This document shows, one piece after another, positions 30,722-38,999 of a DNA stretch of 64,000 nt. This DNA comes from Rhodobacteraceae bacterium HIMB11 (GTDB taxonomy: Bacteria > Pseudomonadota > Alphaproteobacteria > Rhodobacterales > Rhodobacteraceae). The notes beneath the pieces were generated by a model. That model did not search any database and was not told the DNA's origin. It worked only from the letters and a program-made list of their open reading frames with translations. The stretch lies in contig AVDB01000002.1 in the NCBI GenBank assembly GCA_000472185.1, positions 248,001 through 312,000 of the forward strand, written 5' to 3'. A program made the position numbers and the translations under genes. Numbering within the stretch: position 1 is the first letter of the stretch; every line of letters starts with the position of its first letter.

Positions 30722-31582
30722 ATGACCACACAGATGCGCCCCTTCCGATCAGTTCTATATATCCCTGGATCCAAGGATCGCGCATTGGACAAGGCCCGCG
30801 GTTTGCCCGTGGATGCGATTATTTTTGATCTCGAGGATGCGGTTTCCCCTGATGCCAAGGTTGAAGCCCGCGGGACCCTTAAGTCGGCACTCGAGCAAAG
30901 CGGCTATGGCAACCGTTACAAAATCATCCGTATTAATGGATTGGACACCGAATGGGGTGCCGAGGATATCGCCGCACTACGTGATGCGCCTGCCGATGCG
31001 ATTTTGGTGCCCAAAGTGAACAGCGCCGCAGATATCGATGCGGTACAGACGCTGTTGGGGAATGACACACCCATCTGGGCGATGATTGAAACACCTGCGG
31101 GTGTCCTGAATTCAAATGAAATTGCGGCACATCCTGCATTAGAGGGGTTCGTGGCGGGAACAAACGATTTGGCCAAGGAATTGAATTGCCGCACGCGCCC
31201 CGATCGTTTGCCGATGCAAATGTCGCTGCAAATGATGCTGTTGGCGGCACGTGGCAATGACGTGATCGCCGTCGATGGAGTGTATAACCAATTCAAAGAT
31301 GAAGAGGGCCTACGCGCAGAATGTGAACAGGGCCGTGATCTGGGTTTTGACGGAAAAACATTGATCCATCCCGCCCAAGTTGCCGTGACGAATGAATGTT
31401 TCGCCCCAAGTGCAGCAGAGCTGGATCTGGCCCGCCGTCAAATCGAAGCCTTCGAAGAAGTTGAAAAATCTGGGCAGGGTGTCGCAGTTGTTGATGGTAA
31501 AATTGTCGAAAACCTGCATGTTGAAACCGCAAAGAAAACTTTGGCAAAGGCCGCGGCCATTGCTGAGCAAGATGCGGAGTAA
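30722..31582 (+). CDS. mcl2: CitE-like CoA lyase, probable (3S)-malyl-CoA thioesterase
   Basis: HpcH/HpaI-type TIM-barrel enzyme (286 aa) of the CitE/malyl-CoA lyase family. The start at 30722 follows GGAGAG; an extension to 30683 was rejected. Family blocks are RSVLYIPGSKDRALDKA (about 8-24), IIFDLEDAVSPDAKVEAR (Mg/CoA site), PKVNSAADID, AMIETPAGVLN, and GFDGKTLIHPAQV near the C-terminus. In Rhodobacter two paralogs exist: Mcl1 (malyl/methylmalyl-CoA lyase, longer) and Mcl2 (thioesterase releasing malate). The short length and the position next to mch and sdh favour Mcl2; residue-level proof is lacking. Confidence 0.8.
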   Translation: MTTQMRPFRSVLYIPGSKDRALDKARGLPVDAIIFDLEDAVSPDAKVEARGTLKSALEQSGYGNRYKIIRINGLDTEWGAEDIAALRDAPADAILVPKVNSAADIDAVQTLLGNDTPIWAMIETPAGVLNSNEIAAHPALEGFVAGTNDLAKELNCRTRPDRLPMQMSLQMMLLAARGNDVIAVDGVYNQFKDEEGLRAECEQGRDLGFDGKTLIHPAQVAVTNECFAPSAAELDLARRQIEAFEEVEKSGQGVAVVDGKIVENLHVETAKKTLAKAAAIAEQDAE

Positions 31583-31585
31583 CAT

Positions 31586-32131
31586 ATGACACTACTAATT
31601 ATTGGCTTGGCCCTATGGATTTTGATCCATTGGTTCAAACGTTTAGCACCAAATTTGCGGGCCTCACTGGGGGATGCGGGCAAGGGGATCGTTGCGGTTC
31701 TTTTGCTGGTGGGGTTGGTTTTGATGATCATTGGATATCGGGGCGCGCCCTTTATCCCCGTTTGGACACCCCCATCCTTCTTGGTGCATGTGAACAATTT
31801 GTTGATGGTCGTGGCCGTTGCGGTGTTTGCGATGTCCCATACCAAGGGTCGCTTGCGCGGACGTATGCGTCACCCGATGCTGACATCTGTAAAACTGTGG
31901 TCCGTGGCACACCTATTGGTGAACGGTGATCTGGCGTCAATCATCCTGTTTGGCGGGATGTTGGTTTGGGCGGTTGGATCCGTTATTATGATCAATCGCG
32001 CCGAAACCTGGGAACGCCCTGCACCCGGCGATAAGGGCCGCGATGTTATTTTCATTGTTATCACGGTTGTGACATTTGCGGTGATGGTTGGCATTCACAT
32101 GGCGCTGGGCGTCAATCCATTCCCGGGGTGA
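31586..32131 (+). CDS. NnrU family membrane protein
   Basis: Integral membrane protein of 181 aa with about 5-6 helices and the NnrU pattern: IHWFKRLAPNLRASLGD near the N-terminus, then KGRLRGRMRHPMLTSVKLWSVAHLLVNGDLASIILFGGML (split over about 92-131), which has the conserved RHPM and H-L-x-NGD residues. NnrU is linked to nitric oxide reduction in denitrifiers, but NnrU-like proteins also occur without denitrification genes, as here. It starts 3 bases after mcl2 and is followed by DUF1737 and mch, so it is part of this operon; its role there is unknown. Confidence 0.85.
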   Translation: MTLLIIGLALWILIHWFKRLAPNLRASLGDAGKGIVAVLLLVGLVLMIIGYRGAPFIPVWTPPSFLVHVNNLLMVVAVAVFAMSHTKGRLRGRMRHPMLTSVKLWSVAHLLVNGDLASIILFGGMLVWAVGSVIMINRAETWERPAPGDKGRDVIFIVITVVTFAVMVGIHMALGVNPFPG

Positions 32132-32134
32132 TGC

Positions 32135-32341
32135 ATGAGCACGCTTTATCGTTTGCTGACCGAGGATGACACCTCTGATTTTTGTCACAAAGTGACCCTT
32201 GCCCTGTCCAAGGGATGGGAGCTTTACGGCGATCCGCAATACGCCTTTGATCAAAGCAGCGGGAAAATGCGCTGCGCACAGGCGGTGATCAAGCAGGTTG
32301 AGGCGCCCTATGCGCCCGACATGAAACTAGGAGAACAATAA
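32135..32341 (+). CDS. DUF1737 domain protein
   Basis: A 68-residue protein whose first half matches DUF1737: YRLLTEDDTSDFCHKVTLALSKGWELYGDPQ, split over about 5-35, the part with the G-W-x-L-x-G core. The family is small and uncharacterised; its fold and role are unknown. It lies between NnrU (3-base gap) and mch, whose ATG overlaps its TAA by one base, giving tight translational coupling to mch. Confidence 0.85.
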   Translation: MSTLYRLLTEDDTSDFCHKVTLALSKGWELYGDPQYAFDQSSGKMRCAQAVIKQVEAPYAPDMKLGEQ

Positions 32342-33372
32342 TGACCAAGACCAACCCGGGTCGGTTTTTCGAAGACTACAGTATTGGCCAAGTGATTGAT
32401 CACGCCGTTCCACGCACTGTTTCAGGTGGGGAACGTGCGCTCTATCATGCGCTATATCCTGCGCGTCATGCCCTGTATTCTTCTGATGAATTTGCACGCG
32501 GGTGTGGTCTTGCGAAATCTCCTATTGATGATTTGGCGGCATTCCATGTGGTGTTCGGGAAAACCGTTCCTGACGTGTCGCTGAATGCGGTTGCAAACCT
32601 TGGGTATGCAGAAGGGCGCTGGATTTTACCCGTTTATGAGGGCGACACCCTGCGATCACGTTCAACCGTGATCGGATTAAAACAGAATTCCAATGGTAAG
32701 ACGGGCGTTGTGTATGTGCGCACCCAAGGGCTTAATCAAAACGACGAAGTGGTTATGGAATATGTCCGCTGGGTCATGGTGCGCAAACGCGACGTCGCAG
32801 CACCCGCGCCTGACACCGTCGTTCCAGAATTGGCCAAGGTCCTAAGTCCAACTGATTTGGTTTTGCCCGCAGGATTAGATTTTTCAAACTATGATTTCAC
32901 GCTGGCGGGCGAACCACATAGCTGGGCCGATTATCGGGTGGGTGAAATCATTGATCACGTCGATGGTGTCACCATCGAAGAAGCCGAACATATGATGGCA
33001 ACGCGCCTGTGGCAAAATACGGCCAAGGTGCATTTTGATGCGACTTTCCGTCCCGACGGCCAGCGCCTGATTTATGGGGGGCACGTGATTTCAATGGCGC
33101 GCACGCTGTCGTTTAATGGCTTGGCCAACGCTCAGATGATTGTTGGTCTGAACGGCGGTGCCCATGCGAACCCATGTTTCTCGGGCGATACGGTCAAAGC
33201 ATGGTCCGAAGTCTTGGATCGCGCAGAAACGGATCAGTCGGGCGTCGGTCTATTGCGTTTACGCTTGGTTGCGACCAAAGGCACACATCCCAAAGAGTTG
33301 CGCGGTGAAGACGGTAAATACAATTCCGATGTGCTGCTTGATCTGGATTACTGGGCTGTTTGCCCTGTTTGA
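32341..33372 (+). CDS. mch: Mesaconyl-CoA hydratase (MaoC-like)
   Basis: Hydratase (343 aa) of the ethylmalonyl-CoA pathway that converts mesaconyl-C1-CoA to beta-methylmalyl-CoA. Two hot-dog halves are seen: about 1-160 starting NPGRFFEDYSIGQVIDHAVPRTVS (split) and about 185-343 starting with FTLAGEPHSWADYRVGEIIDHVDG. The MaoC Asp/His-type segment GLNGGAHANPCFSGDTVKAWSEVLDR is near the C-terminus. AGGAG at 32330-32334 precedes the start, which overlaps the DUF1737 stop. The order mcl2-nnrU-DUF1737-mch just before sdh matches what I recall of the Rhodobacter sphaeroides EMC/TCA region. Confidence 0.9.
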   Translation: MTKTNPGRFFEDYSIGQVIDHAVPRTVSGGERALYHALYPARHALYSSDEFARGCGLAKSPIDDLAAFHVVFGKTVPDVSLNAVANLGYAEGRWILPVYEGDTLRSRSTVIGLKQNSNGKTGVVYVRTQGLNQNDEVVMEYVRWVMVRKRDVAAPAPDTVVPELAKVLSPTDLVLPAGLDFSNYDFTLAGEPHSWADYRVGEIIDHVDGVTIEEAEHMMATRLWQNTAKVHFDATFRPDGQRLIYGGHVISMARTLSFNGLANAQMIVGLNGGAHANPCFSGDTVKAWSEVLDRAETDQSGVGLLRLRLVATKGTHPKELRGEDGKYNSDVLLDLDYWAVCPV

Positions 33373-33445
33373 TCACACGGATTTAAATTGACCCGTTCGT
33401 GACCTTTTCTGTATCCTTATTTCCAAGGGTAAAAGGGGTGTATGT

Positions 33446-34159
33446 ATGCGGTTTATTTTTGGATGCTTAGGAACCTGCGCGGTGCTGGTTTTCGCAAATT
33501 TTGCAGGCGCGAGCGAAGAAGACAGTTTTGTGACATCAAACCTGATTTCTGTTGTTTATCATGAACTTGGCCATGCAGTGATTGACACCATGCAGGTTCC
33601 CATCTTTGGCCAAGAAGAAGATGCCGCAGAAGTGTTTTCGATATTGCTGATTGATGAAATATTCGAACCAGAAAGCGCAAACATCATCGCCTATGACGCC
33701 GCATTTGGGTTTCATGCAGAGGCCCAGGAAACTACACCTGCATTTTGGGATGTGCACGGGCCAGACGAACAGCGGTACTACAATTTGGTTTGCATCTTTT
33801 ATAGCGCTAATCCCGATCTTCGTGAGGAGCTGGCACAAGAACTGAGGCTTCCAGAAGAGCGTGCAATCAGTTGTGCAGAGGAATATGAACTGGTCATCGA
33901 CAGCTGGGGAGGCGTTTTACAAGACATGGAGGAAGGCACGGGCAAGTTGCGTTTGATCGGTCCATCAAGCGACCCTATGTAATCTGTAATTCGCCAAGAA
34001 ATTGAAAGCTTTAACAGTATTTTTGGGTTTCCGTCTGATGTCAGCGTCACAATTGAAAAATGCGGAGAGGGGAATGCCTGTTACGATCTGTCAGAGGTAT
34101 CCATCACGATTTGTACCGAGTTTGATGCGCATTTAAGACAGCAATTTGATAATTTGTGA
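33446..34159 (+). pseudogene. DUF4344-type metallopeptidase gene split by an in-frame TAA
   Basis: The first 178 codons encode a secreted protein: signal peptide (about 1-22) then a zinc-type HELGH motif (about 39-43, VVYHELGHAVID). A TAA at 33980-33982 stops it, but the same frame continues without a break for 58 more codons to TGA at 34157-34159. That tail holds the conserved DUF4344 C-terminal pattern (IEKCGEGNACYDLSEVSITIC, in two parts). Joined length, 237 codons, fits the family. One base substitution would restore the gene. It is most likely a recent nonsense pseudogene; a truncated but functional form cannot be excluded. Its 3' end runs into the sdh operator. Confidence 0.8.
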
Positions 34160-34189
34160 TCACGCAATATTATGCCGTGATCACAAATT
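34151..34189 (+). promoter_or_regulatory. Paired palindromic operator upstream of sdhCDAB
   Basis: Perfect 14-bp inverted arms AATTTGTGATCACG and CGTGATCACAAATT separated by 11 bases. The two GTGATCAC cores (34156-34163 and 34177-34184) are 21 bp apart, exactly as in the suc site (28501-28535). It lies about 125 bases before the sdhC ATG. Confidence 0.75.
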
Positions 34190-34314
34190 GTAAAAAAGTT
34201 AAAAAAACTTCTGCCAAACCTATGCTGGGGACTGGTTTTGTCGTAATTTTCCGTTAAGACGTCGAATATAATTTTGCGCATGAATGACGCGCAACAACCG
34301 AAAGGCTGAATAAT

Positions 34315-34698
34315 ATGGCTGATGTGAACCGCGGCAATCGCCCGCTGTCCCCTCATTTAATGATTTATCGCCCGCAATTGACATCGATTAGTTCAATTTT
34401 GGTGCGTATCACAGGCAACGCTTTGATTGTCGCAGGAACTTTGATCGTTTGGTGGTTGTTCGCGGCTGCCACATCGGCCGAGTATTTTGCGATGGCGGAT
34501 GCGGTCATGACCAGCTGGTTTGGGAAACTTGTGATGCTGGGGTCGATCTGGGCGCTTTGGTATCACACGCTGGGCGGTGTGCGCCATTTGATTTGGGACA
34601 ACGCAGTGGCGCTGGACATTCCGACCGCAGAAAAATTGGGTTGGGCCGTCGTTGTCGGATCCTTTGTGTTAACCGCGATCACCGTCGCAGTGTTGTAA
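34315..34698 (+). CDS. sdhC: Succinate dehydrogenase cytochrome b556 subunit SdhC
   Basis: Membrane anchor of complex II (127 aa). Three helices lie at about 27-50, 62-85 and 105-126. The SdhC N-terminal signature RPLSPHLMIYRPQLTSISSI (about 9-28) carries the quinone-site Ser/Arg region, and the haem-ligand His lies in WYHTLGGVRHLIWDN (about 81-95). The ribosome-binding area is the purine stretch GAAAGG before the ATG. sdhD follows after 10 bases. The operon leader contains the shared GTGATCAC operator. Confidence 0.95.
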   Translation: MADVNRGNRPLSPHLMIYRPQLTSISSILVRITGNALIVAGTLIVWWLFAAATSAEYFAMADAVMTSWFGKLVMLGSIWALWYHTLGGVRHLIWDNAVALDIPTAEKLGWAVVVGSFVLTAITVAVL

Positions 34699-34708
34699 GG
34701 GGGTTCTG

Positions 34709-35080
34709 ATGCGTTACTTAACAGACCGCAAACGCGCAACTGGCACGGGTAGTGCAAAATCAGGGACAGCGCATTTTTGGGCGATGAAAGTCAGCTCTGT
34801 CGCACTTCTTATCCTGATCCCATTGTTCGTCTTTACCTTTGGCACCATCGTTGGCGAAGACTATGCCACCGTGACCGCATATTTTTCCCATCCGTTCCCC
34901 GCATTGATCGCTGCGCTGACACTGATCGTTGGGTTTGAGCACTTCCAATCCGGCGCTCAGGTGTTGATCGAAGACTACGTGCACGGGCTGGCACAAAAAA
35001 TCACCATCATCCTAATCAAGTGCATCTCATACGGTTTAATGGCAATGGGTTTGTTCGCAATTGCAAAACTGGCACTCTAA
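34709..35080 (+). CDS. sdhD: Succinate dehydrogenase membrane anchor subunit SdhD
   Basis: Second membrane anchor of complex II (123 aa), binding haem b and quinone together with SdhC. Three helices lie at about 25-47, 55-78 and 98-122. The SdhD block ALTLIVGFEHFQSGAQVLIEDYVHG (split over about 69-93) contains the haem-ligand His and the quinone-site Asp-Tyr (EDYVH). The N-terminus MRYLTDRKRATGTGSAKSGT is typical of alphaproteobacterial SdhD. It lies between sdhC and sdhA with 10- and 12-base gaps. Confidence 0.94.
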   Translation: MRYLTDRKRATGTGSAKSGTAHFWAMKVSSVALLILIPLFVFTFGTIVGEDYATVTAYFSHPFPALIAALTLIVGFEHFQSGAQVLIEDYVHGLAQKITIILIKCISYGLMAMGLFAIAKLAL

Positions 35081-35092
35081 GAGGCGAAGTAG

Positions 35093-36898
35093 ATGACAGA
35101 ATATACATACGAAACACATGAATATGACGTTGTTGTTGTGGGCGCTGGCGGTGCTGGTTTGCGCGCAACATTGGGCATGGCAGAGCAGGGATTGCGCACT
35201 GCTTGTGTGACCAAGGTTTTCCCAACTCGTTCACACACTGTGGCGGCGCAGGGCGGGATTGCGGCGTCCCTGTCCAATATGGGTCCTGACCATTGGCAGT
35301 GGCACATGTATGACACCGTCAAGGGATCAGATTGGTTGGGTGACACGGATGCAATGGAATACCTTGCCCGTGAAGCACCTAAGGCGGTTTATGAATTGGA
35401 ACATTACGGCGTTCCTTTCAGCCGTACGGAAGAGGGTAAAATTTACCAACGCCCCTTTGGTGGTCATACCACAGAATTTGGCGAAGGTCCCCCTGTACAA
35501 CGGACGTGTGCCGCTGCGGACCGTACAGGCCACGCGATTTTGCGCACCCTTTATGGTCAGTCCCTGAAAAACAACGCAGAATTTTACATCGAATATTTCG
35601 CGATTGATTTGATCATGTCAAAGGATGGCCAATGTCAGGGTGTCGTCTGTTGGAAATTAGACGATGGGACATTCCACGTCTTTAACGCGAAAATGGTTGT
35701 TTTGGCCACTGGCGGTTATGGCCGTGCCTATTTCAGCGCGACATCTGCACATACCTGCACAGGTGACGGTGGCGGTATGGTGGCCCGCGCGGGTCTGCCA
35801 TTGCAGGATATGGAGTTTGTTCAGTTCCACCCAACGGGCATCTATGGGTCTGGCTGTTTGGTCACAGAAGGTGCACGCGGTGAAGGTGGATACTTGACTA
35901 ACTCAGAAGGCGAGCGGTTTATGGAACGCTACGCACCCCATTACAAAGACCTTGCGCCGCGCGATTATGTATCACGCTGTATGACAATGGAAATTCGTGA
36001 AGGCCGCGGTGTCGGCGCGGGTGGCGATCACATCCACCTAAACCTGAGCCACCTACCAGCGGATGCCTTGGCAGAACGTCTGCCAGGTATTTCAGAAAGC
36101 GCGAAAATCTTCGCAGGTGTTGATGTGACTAAGGAACCGATCCCGGTTCTGCCAACTGTTCACTATAACATGGGCGGCGTTCCCACAAACTACTGGGGTG
36201 AGGTGTTAAACCCATCTGCCGGCGATCCAAATGCAATCGTTCCCGGCCTTATGGCTGTGGGTGAAGCGGGCTGTGCCTCTGTTCACGGTGCAAACCGCTT
36301 GGGGTCAAACTCATTGATTGACTTGGTTGTCTTTGGTCGTGCCGCGGCGATCCGCGCAGGTCAGATTGTGGATGCGAATGCGGCAAACCCTGTGTTGAAT
36401 AAAGCATCGGTTGATCACGCCTTTGATCGTTTTGATGGATTGCGTCATTCCGATGGCGCATTGCCAACTGCTGATTTACGTTTGGAAATGCAGCGGACCA
36501 TGCAAGAGGATGCCGCGGTGTTCCGTACGTCTGAGACGTTGTCGCAGGGCGTTGAAAAAATGACAGCGATTGCCGCCAAAATGGATGACATCCAAGTCAC
36601 AGACCGTTCATTGGTTTGGAACAGTGATCTGATGGAAACATTGGAATTGACAAACCTAATGCCAAATGCGCTTGCCACAATCGCAGGTGCAGAAGCCCGC
36701 AAAGAAAGCCGTGGCGCCCATGCGCATGAGGATTTCACAGAGCGTGATGATGATAGCTGGCGCATGCACACAATCGCGAAAGTCGAAGGCAAAGATGTCG
36801 ATCTAAGTTATCGTCCAGTAATTGTTGATCCGCTGACCACAGAAGGTCAGGGCGGAATTGCGCTTGAAAAGATCGCGCCAAAGGTTCGCACGTTCTAA
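35093..36898 (+). CDS. sdhA: Succinate dehydrogenase flavoprotein subunit SdhA
   Basis: Covalently flavinylated catalytic subunit (601 aa). FAD-binding GAGGAGLRA is near the N-terminus (about 17-25). [14 protein letters not shown] holds the His that bonds FAD (about 44). The substrate site is in [25 protein letters not shown] (split over about 242-266), and the C-terminal R-x-S-R-G-A-H-x-H-E-D-x-R block appears here as [14 protein letters not shown]. It is followed by sdhB after a 74-base gap with only a possible 7-codon ORF. No irregularities are seen. Confidence 0.97.
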   Translation: MTEYTYETHEYDVVVVGAGGAGLRATLGMAEQGLRTACVTKVFPTRSHTVAAQGGIAASLSNMGPDHWQWHMYDTVKGSDWLGDTDAMEYLAREAPKAVYELEHYGVPFSRTEEGKIYQRPFGGHTTEFGEGPPVQRTCAAADRTGHAILRTLYGQSLKNNAEFYIEYFAIDLIMSKDGQCQGVVCWKLDDGTFHVFNAKMVVLATGGYGRAYFSATSAHTCTGDGGGMVARAGLPLQDMEFVQFHPTGIYGSGCLVTEGARGEGGYLTNSEGERFMERYAPHYKDLAPRDYVSRCMTMEIREGRGVGAGGDHIHLNLSHLPADALAERLPGISESAKIFAGVDVTKEPIPVLPTVHYNMGGVPTNYWGEVLNPSAGDPNAIVPGLMAVGEAGCASVHGANRLGSNSLIDLVVFGRAAAIRAGQIVDANAANPVLNKASVDHAFDRFDGLRHSDGALPTADLRLEMQRTMQEDAAVFRTSETLSQGVEKMTAIAAKMDDIQVTDRSLVWNSDLMETLELTNLMPNALATIAGAEARKESRGAHAHEDFTERDDDSWRMHTIAKVEGKDVDLSYRPVIVDPLTTEGQGGIALEKIAPKVRTF

Positions 36899-36972
36899 TG
36901 TAACTGCAGGCGTAATTATGACTTGCCCAGACCGATTTTAACGCCAGTTAAGGCATAGAAAGGAACTACGTT

Positions 36973-37752
36973 ATGGTTCAATTTGCACTGCCCAAAAATT
37001 CCCGTGTGAAACGTGGAAAAACATGGCCCAAGCCAGAAGGCGCAACCAATTTGCGCAAATTTGATATCTATCGCTGGACGCCAGATGATGGTGAAAATCC
37101 ACGCGTTGATACCTATTTCGTGGACATGGGTACCTGTGGCCCGATGGTTTTGGATGCGTTGATTAAGATCAAAAACGAAATTGATCCAACCCTGACGTTC
37201 CGCCGGTCTTGTCGCGAGGGGATTTGTGGATCGTGTGCGATGAACATCGATGGGATCAACACATTGGCCTGTATCTATGGTATGGATGAAATTAAGGGCG
37301 ATGTAAAAATCTACCCTCTGCCACACATGCCTGTGGTCAAGGATTTGATCCCTGATTTGACGCATTTCTACGCACAGCACGCATCGATCATGCCGTGGTT
37401 GGAAACAAAAACAAACCGTCCTGCAAAGGAATGGAAACAGTCGATTGAGGACCGCAAAAAACTTGATGGACTGTATGAATGTGTGATGTGCGCATCCTGT
37501 TCTACGTCCTGCCCCTCCTATTGGTGGAACGGCGATCGCTATCTGGGCCCAGCAGCACTTCTGCATGCCTATCGCTGGATCATTGATAGCCGCGATGAAG
37601 CCACAGGTGAACGTTTGGATGAATTGGAAGATCCGTTTAAATTGTACCGCTGTCACACGATCATGAACTGTGCGAAAACCTGCCCTAAGGGTTTGAACCC
37701 CGCCAAGGCGATTGCCGAAATCAAAAAGATGATGGTGGAACGCACAATCTAA
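36973..37752 (+). CDS. sdhB: Succinate dehydrogenase iron-sulfur subunit SdhB
   Basis: Electron-transfer subunit of complex II (259 aa). Cysteine groups for all three clusters are seen: [2Fe-2S] in [12 protein letters not shown] and TLAC (about 76-96), [4Fe-4S] in [12 protein letters not shown] (about 173-184) and [3Fe-4S] in [17 protein letters not shown] (about 230-246). The terminal CP exchange fits the SdhB order. AAAGGAA precedes the ATG. Terminator-like hairpins follow the stop. Confidence 0.97.
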   Translation: MVQFALPKNSRVKRGKTWPKPEGATNLRKFDIYRWTPDDGENPRVDTYFVDMGTCGPMVLDALIKIKNEIDPTLTFRRSCREGICGSCAMNIDGINTLACIYGMDEIKGDVKIYPLPHMPVVKDLIPDLTHFYAQHASIMPWLETKTNRPAKEWKQSIEDRKKLDGLYECVMCASCSTSCPSYWWNGDRYLGPAALLHAYRWIIDSRDEATGERLDELEDPFKLYRCHTIMNCAKTCPKGLNPAKAIAEIKKMMVERTI

Positions 37753-38023
37753 GGTATTTTGGATCACTTTTGTGATCCGACCAGCGCGGTCCTCCTTCGG
37801 GGGACCGCGCTTGGTATTTGATTGATTGGTTGGTCTTCATACAGAAGTTAGGCGGTGTTTCCCGCGGCATACGTGTTTCTGCGCCACACATCATGCATTT
37901 GAACATGAACCCTGCGTCATTGTCCCCCGAACGATCGCGCCGCCAACGGCATATGCGGGTTCTGCGATTTCTGAAAATCGCCAGGAAGACGAATGCGAGG
38001 ATAAGGCCGATTATGATGTGCAT
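37721..38023 (-). CDS. Possible small membrane protein with a zinc-ribbon-like motif
   Basis: I do not recognise a named family with certainty. The 100-codon frame opens with one membrane helix (about 2-17, [15 protein letters not shown]) followed by a basic stretch with four cysteines: C25, C43-x2-C46 and C61 ([12 protein letters not shown]), a zinc-ribbon-like layout in a small protein. Up to about residue 66 it looks gene-like. The last 34 codons run through the sdhB terminator hairpins and overlap the end of sdhB by 32 bases, so that tail may be an artefact of a lost stop codon. There is no clear ribosome-binding site. Confidence 0.45.
   Translation of the reverse strand: MHIIIGLILAFVFLAIFRNRRTRICRWRRDRSGDNDAGFMFKCMMCGAETRMPRETPPNFCMKTNQSIKYQARSPEGGPRWSDHKSDPKYLRLCVPPSSF
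37761..37811 (+). terminator. Tandem hairpins after sdhB, probable terminator
   Basis: First a small hairpin GGATCAC-TTTT-GTGATCC (37761-37778), then a strong one with stem AGCGCGGTCC/GGACCGCGCT and a CTTCGG loop (37783-37811). The following TTGGTATTTG is only a weak T run, so termination is probable but not ideal. Confidence 0.6.
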
Positions 38024-38090
38024 GGTGTGTGTTTATCAGACCGAGTTAACAAGTTAATCTGACGCTGGCTCTCTTTACCAAGCTGCCCGA

Positions 38091-38178
38091 GGTGGCGACG
38101 AATGGCGCCGCCTGTTTTGCCGCAGGCAAACCTGCGGTTTGACGGGGCGGGCAGCGCCTTGCCAATCTGTTGATTGGC
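38091..38178 (+). repeat. Double-hairpin repeat, copy B (with inner insertion)
   Basis: Shares its start (GGTGGCG) and its end (GCGCCTTGCCAATCT, then GATTGGC) with copies A and C, but carries about 30 extra bases in the first hairpin loop that themselves form the stem GCCGCAGG/CCTGCGGT. Hairpin 2 is a perfect 7-bp stem, GCCAATC/GATTGGC. It lies in the convergent sdhB/ribH region. Confidence 0.65.
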
Positions 38179-38226
38179 TGGGTGCGAAAAACCACTGCCT
38201 TTGGATCACAATCACAAATCGATTAA

Positions 38227-38667
38227 CTAATTTGCATCCCCAATTTCGCGCCGCAAACGCACGATTTGATCGGCGGCCGCTGCGGCCTCGGCCCCTTTTT
38301 TCACGAAGTGGTCTTCGAACTGTTTTGTGTGAAACTCGGTCTCTTGGAAATGATGGGGGGTAAGCGAAACGGACAACACTGGCACCCCTGTTTCTAAACC
38401 CACGTTCATTAGGGCCTCAACTACGGTTTGGGCCACGAAATCATGCCGATAAATCCCACCGTCCACAACAAAGGCTGCGCAAACCACGGCGTCATATTTG
38501 CCTGTTTTGGCGAGTTCTTTCGCGATCAGGGGCATTTCAAATGCGCCTGGAACCTCGAAACTGGCGACATCCGCATCGGGCAGGGCGGCACGAAACCCAT
38601 CCAGCGATTTTGAAACAATATTGGAATGCCATTTTGCTTGGACATAGGCGATTTGGGTGCGCATCAT
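38227..38667 (-). CDS. ribH: 6,7-dimethyl-8-ribityllumazine synthase
   Basis: Penultimate enzyme of riboflavin synthesis (146 aa), joining 3,4-dihydroxy-2-butanone 4-phosphate with the ribitylamino-pyrimidine. VPGAFEMPLIAKEL (about 39-52) is the substrate-binding block. The position of the usual AVIRG is replaced by AFVVDGGIYRHDFVAQTVVEALM (split over about 65-87), the pattern of the decameric type II (RibH2) enzymes of alphaproteobacteria. AAGGAG lies 6 bases before the first of two adjacent ATGs. An FMN riboswitch precedes it, so it is controlled by FMN. Confidence 0.92.
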   Translation of the reverse strand: MMRTQIAYVQAKWHSNIVSKSLDGFRAALPDADVASFEVPGAFEMPLIAKELAKTGKYDAVVCAAFVVDGGIYRHDFVAQTVVEALMNVGLETGVPVLSVSLTPHHFQETEFHTKQFEDHFVKKGAEAAAAADQIVRLRREIGDAN

Positions 38668-38743
38668 GAAATCTCCTTATTCACGCGTACTTCACCCAAG
38701 GCGATCACACGACAGCACACCGACCAAGATCGGTGCATTGCGT

Positions 38744-38873
38744 ATTCTCTTTCATCCGGACTGTAACCGTCGGCCCAGGAATAGCACCTGATCTGCTGAC
38801 CTCATCGCTGAGCGCTCGCGGGCTTGGGCTTTCCCTTACCGCCGGTGGGGAATTTCGCCCCGCCCTGAGAATT
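38744..38873 (-). promoter_or_regulatory. FMN riboswitch (RFN element) controlling ribH
   Basis: Read on the minus strand it contains the RFN landmarks in order: CTCAGGGCGGGGCGAAATTC, CCCACCGGCGGTA, AGCCCGCGAGCG, GGTCAGCAGATC, GGGCCGACGGTTACAGTCC and GGATGAAAGAGAAT. The aptamer is complete. A hairpin CACCGA/TCGGTG at 38718-38735, between aptamer and ribH, is a candidate expression platform; ribosome-site masking is as likely as termination since no T run follows. Confidence 0.95.
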
Positions 38874-38999
38874 TTCGTGTGATACCAAATCACTGTCTGA
38901 GGTCAAGCGAGATTGTTTTGATTATAAAAATGATTGCCATGAAGGCCTTGGGTGGGCTTAGTAAGAGCATCAGGATTCATGCATGAACGGGACAAAGAG

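Noticed and set aside
36916-37767. 283-codon ORF antisense to sdhB
   Set aside because: Covers sdhB completely; the sense protein has all three iron-sulfur cysteine groups.
37761-37778. Third GTGATC operator after sdhB
   Set aside because: GGATCAC-TTTT-GTGATCC is a simple hairpin downstream of the gene with an inverted core order; it belongs to the transcript end.
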